From contig JAZROZ010000037.1 of NCBI GenBank assembly GCA_045648985.1, positions 1 through 64,000 on the forward strand: 64,000 nucleotides of DNA. Direction: 5' to 3'. Shown here in pieces: positions 51,734-60,867 of the stretch. A program made the translations under genes and the position numbers. Numbering within the stretch: position 1 is the stretch's first letter; every line of letters begins with the position of its first letter. The notes under the pieces were generated by a model. The model was not told the origin of the DNA. It ran no database searches and worked only from the letters and a program-made list of their open reading frames with translations. Source of the stretch: SIG437 sp045648985 (GTDB taxonomy: Bacteria; Bacillota; Clostridia; UBA1381; UBA9506).

Positions 51734-53089
51734 ATGGAAATTATTATTGTTGGATGCGGAAAAGTTGGTTCATCACTCGCTGAGCAACTTGATGCAGAAA
51801 ATCATAATCTTACATTAATAGATACTGACCCCGCCGTATTAAATGAGCTTACAAACACGTTAGATGTAAGAACTGTTGTAGGTCATGGTGCAAGTCATAG
51901 TGTTTTAATGGAGGCAGGAATAGAAACTGCTGACCTTTTGATTGCTATGACGGCATCTGATGAGCTCAATCTCCTATGCTGCTTGATAGGAAGAAAGGCA
52001 GGTCATTGTAAAACGATTGCCCGTGTGAGAAATCCTATATATGGAAAAGAGCTTGAAGTGTTTAAAGAAGAACTCGGGCTTGCCATGATAGTTAATCCTG
52101 AACTTGCAACAGCGACAGAAATTGCACGAATTCTGCGTTTTCCAAGTGCGATTAAGATAGATACATTTGCAAAGGGCAGAGTAGAAATTTTGGAATTTGA
52201 AGTTAAAAAAACTTCAAAGCTCGTTAATTTAAGGCTTGCTGACCTTCGTGCAAAATTTAATTGTGACGTACTCATTTGCGGTATTCAGCGGGGCGGAGAT
52301 GTTATAACACCTATAGGTTCGACGCTTTTATATGAGCATGATATTGTTTCTATGGTTGCTAAACCAAAAGAAGCCGCAGAGTTTTTCAAAAAAGCAGATA
52401 TCCTTACAAATCCCGTAAAAGATACTATGATAGTAGGCGGTGGAAAAATATCATATTACTTAGCAGCACAGCTGATTAATATGGGAATACGCGTTAAAAT
52501 AATCGAACAGAAAAAGGAAAGATGTGAGCTTTTAAGCGAGATGCTTCCTGAAGCAATGATTATTCACGGAGACGGAACAAACGAAACGGTACTTATGTCG
52601 GAAGGTTTAAAGGATGCCCAGTCATTTGTTTCCCTTACAAACCTTGATGAAGAAAATATTATGCTTTCGCTCTATGTTAAAAATCAGTCAGAGGCTAAAA
52701 TAATCACAAAAATCAACAGACAGAATTTTGATGTTATAATAGATAAGTTAGAGCTTGGAAGTATTGTATATCCTAAGTTCATCACATCAGACAGAATTCT
52801 TCAGTATGTACGTGCTATGCAGAATTCAATGGGAAGTAACGTAGAAACTCTTTACAAGATAATAGGAAACAAAGTTGAAGCTTTAGAATTCCGTGTGAGT
52901 GACACATCTCCTGTTATCGGCATACCACTTGCTGAGCTTAATATAAGACAAAATGTATTGGTTACGTGTATTAACAGAAAAGGGAAAATTATAATTCCAA
53001 AAGGTAGTGACGAAATTCATGCAGGTGATACAGTTATTGTCACAACAACAGTAACAGGTCTTACAGATCTCGGTAAAATTTTGAAATAA
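51734..53089 (+). CDS. trkA: Trk potassium uptake regulatory protein TrkA
   Basis: A 451-residue peripheral membrane protein with two RCK repeats. Each has an N-terminal Rossmann NAD-binding domain (IIVGCGKVGSSLAEQL at the start, MIVGGGKISYYLAAQL near residue 234) and a C-terminal TrkA-C domain (about 135-218 and 365-450). It gates the TrkH channel in response to NAD(H)/ATP. trkH follows 22 bases downstream. Confidence 0.95.
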   Translation: MEIIIVGCGKVGSSLAEQLDAENHNLTLIDTDPAVLNELTNTLDVRTVVGHGASHSVLMEAGIETADLLIAMTASDELNLLCCLIGRKAGHCKTIARVRNPIYGKELEVFKEELGLAMIVNPELATATEIARILRFPSAIKIDTFAKGRVEILEFEVKKTSKLVNLRLADLRAKFNCDVLICGIQRGGDVITPIGSTLLYEHDIVSMVAKPKEAAEFFKKADILTNPVKDTMIVGGGKISYYLAAQLINMGIRVKIIEQKKERCELLSEMLPEAMIIHGDGTNETVLMSEGLKDAQSFVSLTNLDEENIMLSLYVKNQSEAKIITKINRQNFDVIIDKLELGSIVYPKFITSDRILQYVRAMQNSMGSNVETLYKIIGNKVEALEFRVSDTSPVIGIPLAELNIRQNVLVTCINRKGKIIIPKGSDEIHAGDTVIVTTTVTGLTDLGKILK

Positions 53090-53111
53090 TATATTAGAAG
53101 AGGTCCTTTTA

Positions 53112-54548
53112 ATGAACTTTGCAATTATTAAATCTTTACTTGGAACGGTACTGCTATTTGAAGGCTTTTTTCTGCTTCTTCCATGTATCGTATCCATTTG
53201 TTATAGTGAAACTGTCGGCATTTATTATTTGGCGGTTGGATTGTTGTGTCTTATTCTGGGTTTTGCTTTATATAAGAAAAAACCTACAAACAAGATGTTT
53301 TATGCTAAAGAAGGTTTTGTGACCGTATCTCTATCGTGGATAATAATTAGTATTGTGGGTGCCTTGCCCTTTGTTTTTTCAGGTGAAATCAAGAGTTTTA
53401 CAGATGCACTTTTTGAAACAGTTTCAGGGTTTACAACTACGGGAGCTACGATACTCACAGATGTTGAAGCAATGAGTAAAACAGGTCTTTTCTGGCGCTC
53501 GTTTACGCATTGGATTGGCGGTATGGGTGTTTTAGTATTCCTGCTTGCTGTTACGCCTTTGGCAGGAGGACATAATTTCCATCTTATGCGCTTAGAAAGT
53601 ACAGGCCCTTCTGTCGGAAAGCTAGTGCCGAAAGTTCGACATACAGCGCTCATCCTATACGTAATTTACTTTGTAATGACAGTTTTAAACGTCATATTCC
53701 TGCTCATTGGCGATATGCCGCTTTACGATTCTTTGGTAACTGCATTTGCCACAGCAGGAACAGGCGGATTTGGAATATATAATGATAGTGTTGCATCATT
53801 TAGTTCATATCAACAATGGGTAATAACCATTTTTATGCTCCTTTTTGGTATAAACTTTAATGTTTACTATTTGTTCCTGATAAAAAAGCCCCTGCAGGCA
53901 TTTAAACTGACAGAGTTTCGATACTATTTAGGTATCTTTTTTGCAGCTGCAATTTTGATATTTTTCAATATTTCAGGTGATTACACGATAGCAGAAGGAA
54001 TCAGGCATAGTGCTTTTCAGGTTGCTTCAATTATGACAACAACAGGATATGCAACAACTGATTTTAATTTATGGCCTGAATTTTCCAAGACCGTTCTTGT
54101 AATACTTATGTTTATAGGTGCGTGTGCCGGCTCAACAGGTGGCGGTATGAAGATTTCAAGATTTATTATAATGGGAAAAACAGTAAAAAAAGAAATTACA
54201 CATCTTCTTCATCCTTCGCTTGTTAAAATAATCAAGGTTGATGGCAAAAGTGTGGAGCACGATGTAATACGTTCGGTAAACGTTTATTTAATCACGTTTT
54301 TTACAATATTGTTTGTATCACTGCTTTTCATAAGTGTTGATAACTTTAGCTTTACAACAAATGTAACTGCAGTAATAACAGCACTTAATAACGTAGGTCC
54401 CGGTCTTGATATGGTTGGTCCTGCGGGGAATTTTGCTGAATTTTCGAATTTGTCTAAATATGTGCTTATGTTTGATATGCTTGCAGGTCGTCTTGAGCTT
54501 TTCCCGCTTCTTTTGATTTTCATTCCAAGGACATGGCAAAAACAATAA
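53112..54548 (+). CDS. trkH: Trk potassium uptake channel protein TrkH
   Basis: A 478-residue membrane protein with four M1-P-M2 units. The selectivity-filter sequences in the four pore loops are visible: TTGAT, AGTGGFG, TTGYATTDF and NNVGPGL. It starts near a TAGAAGAGG site and forms an operon with trkA; its stop is four bases from the end of the convergent gene. Confidence 0.94.
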   Translation: MNFAIIKSLLGTVLLFEGFFLLLPCIVSICYSETVGIYYLAVGLLCLILGFALYKKKPTNKMFYAKEGFVTVSLSWIIISIVGALPFVFSGEIKSFTDALFETVSGFTTTGATILTDVEAMSKTGLFWRSFTHWIGGMGVLVFLLAVTPLAGGHNFHLMRLESTGPSVGKLVPKVRHTALILYVIYFVMTVLNVIFLLIGDMPLYDSLVTAFATAGTGGFGIYNDSVASFSSYQQWVITIFMLLFGINFNVYYLFLIKKPLQAFKLTEFRYYLGIFFAAAILIFFNISGDYTIAEGIRHSAFQVASIMTTTGYATTDFNLWPEFSKTVLVILMFIGACAGSTGGGMKISRFIIMGKTVKKEITHLLHPSLVKIIKVDGKSVEHDVIRSVNVYLITFFTILFVSLLFISVDNFSFTTNVTAVITALNNVGPGLDMVGPAGNFAEFSNLSKYVLMFDMLAGRLELFPLLLIFIPRTWQKQ

Positions 54549-54552
54549 ATTT

Positions 54553-54987
54553 TTAATAATTACAAATAAGAGCAAATGTCACAATAGCAAGAGCTGAATG
54601 GATTTTTAAACCTTTGCGTTTTAAACGTATGGGGAATTCCTGAGGCTCTATTTTTTTGCCTGATAAGCTATATATTGTACGTTGAAGACAGAATTGAAAG
54701 CAAAGTATTTCATCGTCATATTTTATACTTGAAGCTGTAACGGTGGAGAGTGGATTAAGTCCGTATGAAATTACAACAGTTTTGTTTTTAATATTTAGTT
54801 TTGTTTCTTCGTCAGAATTAAGCAGACATAAATTGCAGTTTGTGTTTTGTAATAGTGAAGAATTGTTATTAATTATTATATCACATGTAGCTTTAAAAGG
54901 GTCAGCCGTGAAATTGTACTCATTATATAACTCTTTGAGAAAGTTCTTTATTTCACTGTTTTCTTCAATTATTCCAACCGTGACCAA
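54553..54987 (-). CDS. Conserved hypothetical protein with Mur-ligase-like motif
   Basis: A 144-residue protein of unknown function. The motif VVISYGLNPLSTVTASSI resembles the YGxNxxATVTAS segment at the start of a Mur-ligase C-terminal domain, and CLQRTIYSLSGKKIEPQEFP follows; the C-terminus is a hydrophobic helix (HSALAIVTFALICNY). The TTG at 54987 has GGAGGT 7 bases upstream, while a GTG at 54996 is part of that site. It is convergent with trkH and divergent from the SipL-like gene. Confidence 0.6.
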   Translation of the reverse strand: MVTVGIIEENSEIKNFLKELYNEYNFTADPFKATCDIIINNNSSLLQNTNCNLCLLNSDEETKLNIKNKTVVISYGLNPLSTVTASSIKYDDEILCFQFCLQRTIYSLSGKKIEPQEFPIRLKRKGLKIHSALAIVTFALICNY

Positions 54988-55080
54988 GCTTTCCACCTCC
55001 GATTTTTTTAGTATATGTAATAATTTAGAGACTATTCTAATATAAATGTACTGAATAATTAAATTTTACGGAGGTTTTTT

Positions 55081-56631
55081 ATGTCTGTTAATTTTGAAAC
55101 CGAGTTGATAAATTTAAACGAACTCAAAAAAAATGAAAAGTCAATTTTGCTTGTAGAGGGTGATATTATAGTTCCTGATGTAAATCCCGATATAAGCAAA
55201 ATACTGCTTGCTGATGCGAATGCCTCAGTGATTTCAAAAGACTCACAAAACGGAAAAATCAATATTTCAGGATGCCTTTTTGTAAATATTCTGTATGCAC
55301 CTGAAAATGCCGAAGAAAATATGCCGAAACTAAAGTCCATAAACACCAAGCTTGATTTTCATGATTCATTTAGCTGCAGTTCTGAAAATCCATCAGTAAG
55401 CGTTAAAGCAGATGTTGTATCAGTTAATTACAATGTTGTTAATTCACGTAAAGTAAATGTGAAAATTACGGTTGAGCTTAACGTAAAGGCATATGAAAAA
55501 AATCAGCTTCCTGTTATTACGGGTGTTTTAGAAAATACTCAGGCTGAAACAAAAATGAAAAGCATCAGTATCCATTCAACAGCAGTTGATTGCCAGAAAC
55601 AATTTGTATTTGCTGAAAGCTTAGAGGTTCCTGCGGCTAAATGCGATATTGAGGAGTTGTTAAAAACTAGTGTAACGATAACAAAAGGGGAGTGCAAGGC
55701 GTCTAATAACAATATTGCTCTTTCAGGCTCTGTAAATGTATTGACACTTTATACAGGGTTTGAAGAGGGATTTATTCATGAATGTATGGAGCACGAGCTT
55801 CCGTTTTATGAAAATATCGAAGCAGAAGGACTTTTTGATGATTGTATGTGTAACGTCACATATGACATAAAGGAGATTTCGGCTAACGTTACATATGATT
55901 TAAACGGTGACCCGAGAATGATAGAGATTTCTGTTACAATTTGCGCAAATATAACGGCGTCTAAAATTTATGATATGAATATTCTTGAAGATTTATATTA
56001 TCCGGGCAAGTTATGTACACCTAAAAGAGAAACAAAGAGATTAAGAAAAAATATAAATGAAGGAACAAGCCGCGTTTCATTTAAAAATAATATGATGCTT
56101 GCAGATGATGCACCTTTAATTGTCCGTGTTTCAAATGTAACGACACGTCCAGTTATAAGAGAATGTGAAAACAAGGGAGATAAACTTGTTTTAAGGGGCG
56201 ATATTACTGCATTTTTGATTTATTGTGCAGATGATGGTGCTTTAAATTCTGAGACTTGTGAATTTGCATTTGAGCATGTAATAGACATTGACCCCGCTAA
56301 TTCAGATTGTCTGTGTGAATATAACGTTTGTGTGACGGGAACAAACTTCAATATTTTAAGCGAAAGAGAAGTTGAAATCAGGACTAATGTAGAATTTTTT
56401 GTAAGAATGACAGAAGAGTTTGATGAGCATATGATTTCGGATTGTACTATTTCTGAGATGCCCGATGATATAAAAAGCATGCCGCAAATCATAATATATT
56501 TTGTACAAAATGGTGATACACTATGGGATATTGCTAAACACTATAATACAACAATCAAACGTATTAAAGATGCAAATCATATAGAAGAATTATCTGCACC
56601 CAGAGAGAAAATATTAATTCCTGCAAGATAG
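55081..56631 (+). CDS. SPOCS-domain (DUF3794) and LysM protein, SipL-like
   Basis: A 516-residue protein with three SPOCS/DUF3794 repeats (about 10-150, 165-290 and 320-450) and a C-terminal LysM domain (about 468-513; FVQNGDTLWDIAKHYNTTIKRI). This is the architecture of SipL of Clostridioides difficile, the functional counterpart of Bacillus SpoVID that ties the SpoIVA coat layer to the forespore. The partner SpoIVA is encoded at 36856. ACGGAGG lies upstream of the ATG. The name is based on architecture. Confidence 0.88.
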   Translation: MSVNFETELINLNELKKNEKSILLVEGDIIVPDVNPDISKILLADANASVISKDSQNGKINISGCLFVNILYAPENAEENMPKLKSINTKLDFHDSFSCSSENPSVSVKADVVSVNYNVVNSRKVNVKITVELNVKAYEKNQLPVITGVLENTQAETKMKSISIHSTAVDCQKQFVFAESLEVPAAKCDIEELLKTSVTITKGECKASNNNIALSGSVNVLTLYTGFEEGFIHECMEHELPFYENIEAEGLFDDCMCNVTYDIKEISANVTYDLNGDPRMIEISVTICANITASKIYDMNILEDLYYPGKLCTPKRETKRLRKNINEGTSRVSFKNNMMLADDAPLIVRVSNVTTRPVIRECENKGDKLVLRGDITAFLIYCADDGALNSETCEFAFEHVIDIDPANSDCLCEYNVCVTGTNFNILSEREVEIRTNVEFFVRMTEEFDEHMISDCTISEMPDDIKSMPQIIIYFVQNGDTLWDIAKHYNTTIKRIKDANHIEELSAPREKILIPAR

Positions 56632-56633
56632 AG

Positions 56634-56664
56634 AAAAAGCCACAACATATGTTGTGGCTTTTTT
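56634..56664. terminator. Bidirectional terminator between SipL-like and HD genes
   Basis: AAAAAGCCACAACAT / ATGTTGTGGCTTTTT forms a perfect palindrome with T tracts on both strands. Confidence 0.9.
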
Positions 56665-57254
56665 TATGGTCTTATATATCCTTTTTTAATGTTTTCTTTA
56701 ATCAAACTTTCAATCGCATCCCAAAGGGCAGGCATTGCAATTTTAGTCTGATAAAGTCTTTTGTAAACCCTGTCTTTTGTGATGTCAGCTAAGCGCCATG
56801 TGTGGCCATCTGTGTTGCAATTTAAAATAAACGGCTCAAATCTGTCAGTAGCTGCTGCATAAATTGATTCTGGAGTTTCCATCGCATCAAATTCTTCCCA
56901 TAGTGCTCTGTATTCTTTATTCTGGTCATCGGGAAGCATACCAAAAATTTTGTCTGCGGCTTCTTTTTCACGTTCTTCTTTGTCCACATTTGCTTTTTCG
57001 TCAAAGGCAAAGGTATCACCTGCATAGACTTCTATGATATCGTGAATTAAAAGCATTTTTAAAACGTGCAAAAGGTCAATATCAGGCTTGTATGCATATT
57101 CATATAAAAGCATGGCAATTACTGCAATATGCCATGAATGCTCTGCATCGTTTTCATTTCTTGTTCTGTCAATTATAATGTTTTTTCTGAAAACACTTTT
57201 CATTTTGTCAATCTCAACAATGAAATCAATTTGTTTTTTCAGTCTGTCATTCAT
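56664..57254 (-). CDS. HD-domain phosphohydrolase (YfbR/5'-deoxynucleotidase-like)
   Basis: A 196-residue HD-domain protein. Metal-binding motifs are ENDAEHSWHIA (first His), LLIHDIIEVYAGD (the HD pair) and a late Asp in AATDRFEPF. The form E-H-S-W-H with HD followed by E is typical of YfbR-like enzymes that dephosphorylate deoxynucleoside monophosphates. The start at 57254 has GGAGG 7 bases upstream, two bases after the stop of the gene before it. Last gene of the iorA operon. Confidence 0.87.
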   Translation of the reverse strand: MNDRLKKQIDFIVEIDKMKSVFRKNIIIDRTRNENDAEHSWHIAVIAMLLYEYAYKPDIDLLHVLKMLLIHDIIEVYAGDTFAFDEKANVDKEEREKEAADKIFGMLPDDQNKEYRALWEEFDAMETPESIYAAATDRFEPFILNCNTDGHTWRLADITKDRVYKRLYQTKIAMPALWDAIESLIKENIKKGYIRP

Positions 57255-57256
57255 AA

Positions 57257-58525
57257 TTAATCCTCCAGAATATCGCTTACAGCGCAAAGTACGGCAATCT
57301 TTCCGCTTTCATATGTCAGTCCGCCCTGCATATATGCAATATACGGCTCTTTTATCGGTGCATCGGCAGAAATCTCTATGCTTGCACCTGAAACGAAAGC
57401 ACCCGCTGCCATAATAACCTGCTCGTTATATCCGGGCATATTCCAGGGAGTAGGAGTAACAAAAGAATCAATAGGTGCGCCCCTTTGAATTCCTGCACAA
57501 AATGCACATAATTTATTCTTATCTAATAGCCTTACTGCCTGAATAATATCATGTCTTTCTTCGTTTGATTCAGGGCATACGCTAAAGCCTGCAAGTTCAA
57601 GCATACGGGAAGCTAAGATTGCAGTTTTCACACTTTGAGCTACTGTGTGCGGTGCTAAGAAAAAGCCCTGATACATACTTCTGTTCATACCGAGTGTCGC
57701 ACCAACTTCATTTCCGATTCCCGGAGCAGTTAAGCGATATGAAATCTTTTCTATTGCTATCTCTTTACCTGCGATATATCCGCCTGTTAAGCTGATTCCA
57801 CCGCCCGGATTTTTGATAAGTGAGCCGACAATGACATCTGCACCTACATCTGTTGGCTCGATTGTTTCAACAAACTCACCATAGCAGTTATCTACCATAC
57901 ATAAAACATTTGGATTTTTAGCTTTTACGCAGGCGATGATTTCACCTATGTCAGAAACAGAAAGTGATTTTCGCCACGCATATCCTTTAGAACGCTGAAT
58001 GGTAACGACCTTGACGTCTTCTGTTACTGCATTTTTAATTGCATCAAAATCAGCTGAACCGTTAGGAAGTAAATCAATTTCGCGGTAGTTAACACCCCAG
58101 TCATGTAGCGAGCCTGATGCTTTTCCCCTGATGCCGATAACTTCCTCTAACGTATCATAAGGCTTTCCTGTTACAGAAAGGAGAGTATCACCCGGGCGAA
58201 GCAGTCCAAAAAGACATAAACAGAGTGCATGAGTGCCTGAGACAATACTGTGACGTACTATTGCACTTTCAGTGCCGAAAACGTCTGCATATATTTTGTC
58301 TAAAGTATCACGGCCTACATCGTCATAGCCGTAGCCTGTGGTAAGACCTAAATGCATCTCGCTTACATTGTGACGTTTAAAGGCAGATAACACCTTTAAG
58401 GTGTTATCTGCTGCAATCTCATCAATTTTTGAAAATCTGTCTTTAACATCTTCCTCTGCCTTTATCAAAAGACTTATGGCAGAGTCCTTTATGTCATATT
58501 CTTTCTTCAAAAAATCAAAGTTCAT
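57257..58525 (-). CDS. Methionine gamma-lyase family protein (aluminium-resistance type)
   Basis: A PLP enzyme of about 422 residues in the family annotated as methionine gamma-lyase or cystathionine beta-lyase involved in aluminium resistance (COG4100). It has TTGYGYDDVGRDTLDKI, RHSIVSGTHALCLCLFG (cofactor-binding), MVDNCYGEFVE with the PLP aspartate and GSLIKNPGGG with the probable Schiff-base lysine. The start is ATG at 58525 or 58531, both overlapping the ACT gene. The nearest SD (AGGAGGAG) is 22 or more bases upstream, separated by a small hairpin. The true reaction is not certain. Confidence 0.87.
   Translation of the reverse strand: MNFDFLKKEYDIKDSAISLLIKAEEDVKDRFSKIDEIAADNTLKVLSAFKRHNVSEMHLGLTTGYGYDDVGRDTLDKIYADVFGTESAIVRHSIVSGTHALCLCLFGLLRPGDTLLSVTGKPYDTLEEVIGIRGKASGSLHDWGVNYREIDLLPNGSADFDAIKNAVTEDVKVVTIQRSKGYAWRKSLSVSDIGEIIACVKAKNPNVLCMVDNCYGEFVETIEPTDVGADVIVGSLIKNPGGGISLTGGYIAGKEIAIEKISYRLTAPGIGNEVGATLGMNRSMYQGFFLAPHTVAQSVKTAILASRMLELAGFSVCPESNEERHDIIQAVRLLDKNKLCAFCAGIQRGAPIDSFVTPTPWNMPGYNEQVIMAAGAFVSGASIEISADAPIKEPYIAYMQGGLTYESGKIAVLCAVSDILED
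58383..58411. repeat. Perfect 29-base palindrome inside a coding sequence
   Basis: GCAGATAACACCTT and AAGGTGTTATCTGC are exact inverse complements separated by a single T. It lies about 115-140 nt inside the methionine gamma-lyase family gene and can form a DNA cruciform, an RNA hairpin or a dimer-binding site. Confidence 0.7.
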
Positions 58526-58946
58526 ACACATCGCATGAAGGTAAAACCTTCACTCCTCCTGTCTGGAGAGCATTAAGTGCTTCTTGTGCATCATCTGCTT
58601 TTACGATAACATATGCATCAGATTCTGAGCGGCAAATGAAAGCATACATATATTCGACAGTAACATCTGCATTTTTCAAAACAGAAAGAGCATCATGAAG
58701 TCCTGACGGCTCATCTTTTATTGCAATCGCAATAACGTCTGTTGATTTTACAGTGATATCATTATCTTTTAAAACAGTTACTGCTCTATACGGGTCATTT
58801 ACAATTAATCTCAAAATACCGAAATCTGTTGTATCAGCAATTGAAAGAGCACGAATATTGATATTGTTTTTAGCTAATATATCGGTTACTTTTGAAAGAG
58901 CACCTTTTGTATTTTCTACAAAAACTGAAATTTGTTTTACAAACAT
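58515..58946 (-). CDS. Tandem ACT-domain protein
   Basis: A 143-residue protein made of two ACT domains (about 4-68 and 72-138): KQISVFVENTKGALSKVTDILA opens the first and IKDEPSGLHDALSVLKNA the second. Stand-alone double ACT proteins next to iorAB and paaK probably sense aromatic amino acids. It sits between paaK (14-base gap) and the lyase gene (overlap), so regulation of this operon's enzymes is likely but inferred. Confidence 0.9.
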   Translation of the reverse strand: MFVKQISVFVENTKGALSKVTDILAKNNINIRALSIADTTDFGILRLIVNDPYRAVTVLKDNDITVKSTDVIAIAIKDEPSGLHDALSVLKNADVTVEYMYAFICRSESDAYVIVKADDAQEALNALQTGGVKVLPSCDVYEL

Positions 58947-58960
58947 AATTTTGTCTCCTT

Positions 58961-60265
58961 TTATTTCTTTCTCTTATCTATTACACGAACTGCTTTTCCC
59001 TCGCTTCTCGGGATTGACTTAGGAGCAACAAGCTTAACCTTAGGAGATATGCCGAGAAGACTCTGGAGCTTTCCTCTGATTTCATTTTCTAATTTCTCAA
59101 GCTGCCTTACTTCGTCTGAGAAAAATTCATCAAGCATTTCAACGTGAACCTCGAATGTGTCTAAAACACCCTGACGGTCAACGATAATCATATAGTATGG
59201 AGCAGTTTTGCCAAGGTCTAAAAGCACACCCTCAATCTGTGACGGGAATACATTTACACCACGAATGATGAGCATATCATCAGTTCTGCCCTGTACTTTA
59301 TTCATACGCACCAAAGTTCTGCCACAAGCACATTTTTCATAGTTGAGACTTGTAATATCACGAGTTCTGTAACGAAGCAAGGGCATACCTTCTTTGGTGA
59401 TACATGAAAATACAAGTTCGCCTACAGAACCAGGAGGAAGTACCTCGCCTGTAGCAGGGTCGATGATTTCAGGAACGAAATGGTCTTCGTTTACGTGAAG
59501 TCCTGAGCGGTCAGAACATTCAAATGAAACACCCGGACCTGTAATTTCTGTAAGACCATAGATATCAACCGCGTTAATACCAAGTCTTCTTTCAATTTCG
59601 TCACGCATTTCATCACTCCATGGCTCAGCACCAAAAACACCTGCTTTTAGGGAAAGCTCTGATTTGTCAATACCCATTTCTTCCAATGTTTCAGCAATAT
59701 ATAGTGCATAAGATGGAGTACAAGCTAAGATTGTTGTACCGAAGTCTTTTAAAACAGTGATCTGCCTTTGAGTATTACCCGATGAAATCGGGATAGCAGT
59801 TGCGCCGATTTTCTGTGCACCGTGGTGAGCACCAAAGCCGCCTGTAAACAGACCATAGCCATATGCTACCTGCACAAAAGAATCCTTGTCAGCGCCTGCA
59901 GAGGTTAATGTTCTTGCCATAGCTTCTGCCCAGATGTCAATATCCTTTTTAGTATATCCTGCAACAACTTGCTTACCTGTTGTTCCGCTTGATGCGTGAA
60001 GCTCAATGATATCCTTTGTATCAGCTGCAAACAGTCCATACGGGTATGTATCTCTTAAGTCCTGCTTTGTAAGGAAAGGAAGATATTTTAAATCCTCGAT
60101 TGTTTTAATATCACCGGGCAGAACTCCTTTTTTATCCATAAGATTTTTGTAGTAAGGAACATTCTCATATATATATTTAACCTGAGAAACTAATCGTTCA
60201 GACTGAAGTGTATTCATTTCATCGCGACTCATACACTCGTATTTTTCGTTCCATATTTTAGCCAT
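58961..60265 (-). CDS. paaK: Phenylacetate-CoA ligase (AMP-forming)
   Basis: A 434-residue acyl-adenylate-forming enzyme. The ATP-binding P-loop-like motif is HASSGTTGKQ, then FGAEPWSDEMRDEIE, DIYGLTEITGPGVSFEC and the hinge region LLRYRTRDITSL; the C-terminal domain ends with PRSEGKAVRVIDKR carrying the catalytic lysine. It would interconvert arylacetates and their CoA esters. Directly after iorB, it fits arylacetyl-CoA handling during aromatic amino acid oxidation, with possible ATP gain. Confidence 0.92.
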   Translation of the reverse strand: MAKIWNEKYECMSRDEMNTLQSERLVSQVKYIYENVPYYKNLMDKKGVLPGDIKTIEDLKYLPFLTKQDLRDTYPYGLFAADTKDIIELHASSGTTGKQVVAGYTKKDIDIWAEAMARTLTSAGADKDSFVQVAYGYGLFTGGFGAHHGAQKIGATAIPISSGNTQRQITVLKDFGTTILACTPSYALYIAETLEEMGIDKSELSLKAGVFGAEPWSDEMRDEIERRLGINAVDIYGLTEITGPGVSFECSDRSGLHVNEDHFVPEIIDPATGEVLPPGSVGELVFSCITKEGMPLLRYRTRDITSLNYEKCACGRTLVRMNKVQGRTDDMLIIRGVNVFPSQIEGVLLDLGKTAPYYMIIVDRQGVLDTFEVHVEMLDEFFSDEVRQLEKLENEIRGKLQSLLGISPKVKLVAPKSIPRSEGKAVRVIDKRKK

Positions 60266-60285
60266 TTTTACCCAACTCCTTAAAA

Positions 60286-60849
60286 TTAAAAGTCATAACC
60301 AAGACAAAATGCCTTTTCGTTAACTTCTATAAACTGTGGCTTAACAGTAGATTTTAGGCTATCCAGCCAGATGCTTTTATCTATATTTGAGTGTTTAGCA
60401 AGCACACCAATTAAAGCCACGTTCACAGACTTTAAATTGCCTGCTTCCTTTGCTAAGCTTAAAGCATCGCATGGAATCACGTTTACGCCCATATCCTTAA
60501 TTTTTTCTATAATATTTTCAGGATATTTAGCTGCACCTGTGATAACAGGCATAGGGTTTGTTTCCTGAGTATTAACGATTAAAGTACCGCCTTTTTTAAG
60601 GTAGGGTACAGACCTTAGTGCTTCTAATTTTTCAAAAGCCAAAATTACGTCAGCCTCACAAAGGTCAATTACGGGAGATGCGATATCTTCGCCGTATTTA
60701 ACATATGTTACAACACTTCCGCCACGTTGGCTCATGCCGTGCACTTCGGAAAGTTTAACATCGGCGCCTGTTGCTAAAGTAGCAGCACCAATAATTCTGC
60801 TGGCAAGCAGTGTTCCCTGTCCGCCAACACCTACTATCATAATATTCAT
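60286..60849 (-). CDS. iorB: Indolepyruvate:ferredoxin oxidoreductase beta subunit
   Basis: A 187-residue gamma-type subunit of the 2-oxoacid oxidoreductase superfamily: VGVGGQGTLLASRIIG at the start, EVHGMSQRGGSVVTYVKYG in the middle. It pairs with IorA to oxidise aryl pyruvates to aryl acetyl-CoA with ferredoxin as acceptor. The ATG at 60849 has GGAGG about 11 bases upstream; a TTG at 60867 would overlap that site. Confidence 0.93.
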   Translation of the reverse strand: MNIMIVGVGGQGTLLASRIIGAATLATGADVKLSEVHGMSQRGGSVVTYVKYGEDIASPVIDLCEADVILAFEKLEALRSVPYLKKGGTLIVNTQETNPMPVITGAAKYPENIIEKIKDMGVNVIPCDALSLAKEAGNLKSVNVALIGVLAKHSNIDKSIWLDSLKSTVKPQFIEVNEKAFCLGYDF

Positions 60850-60867
60850 AGCTTTAAATACCTCCAA

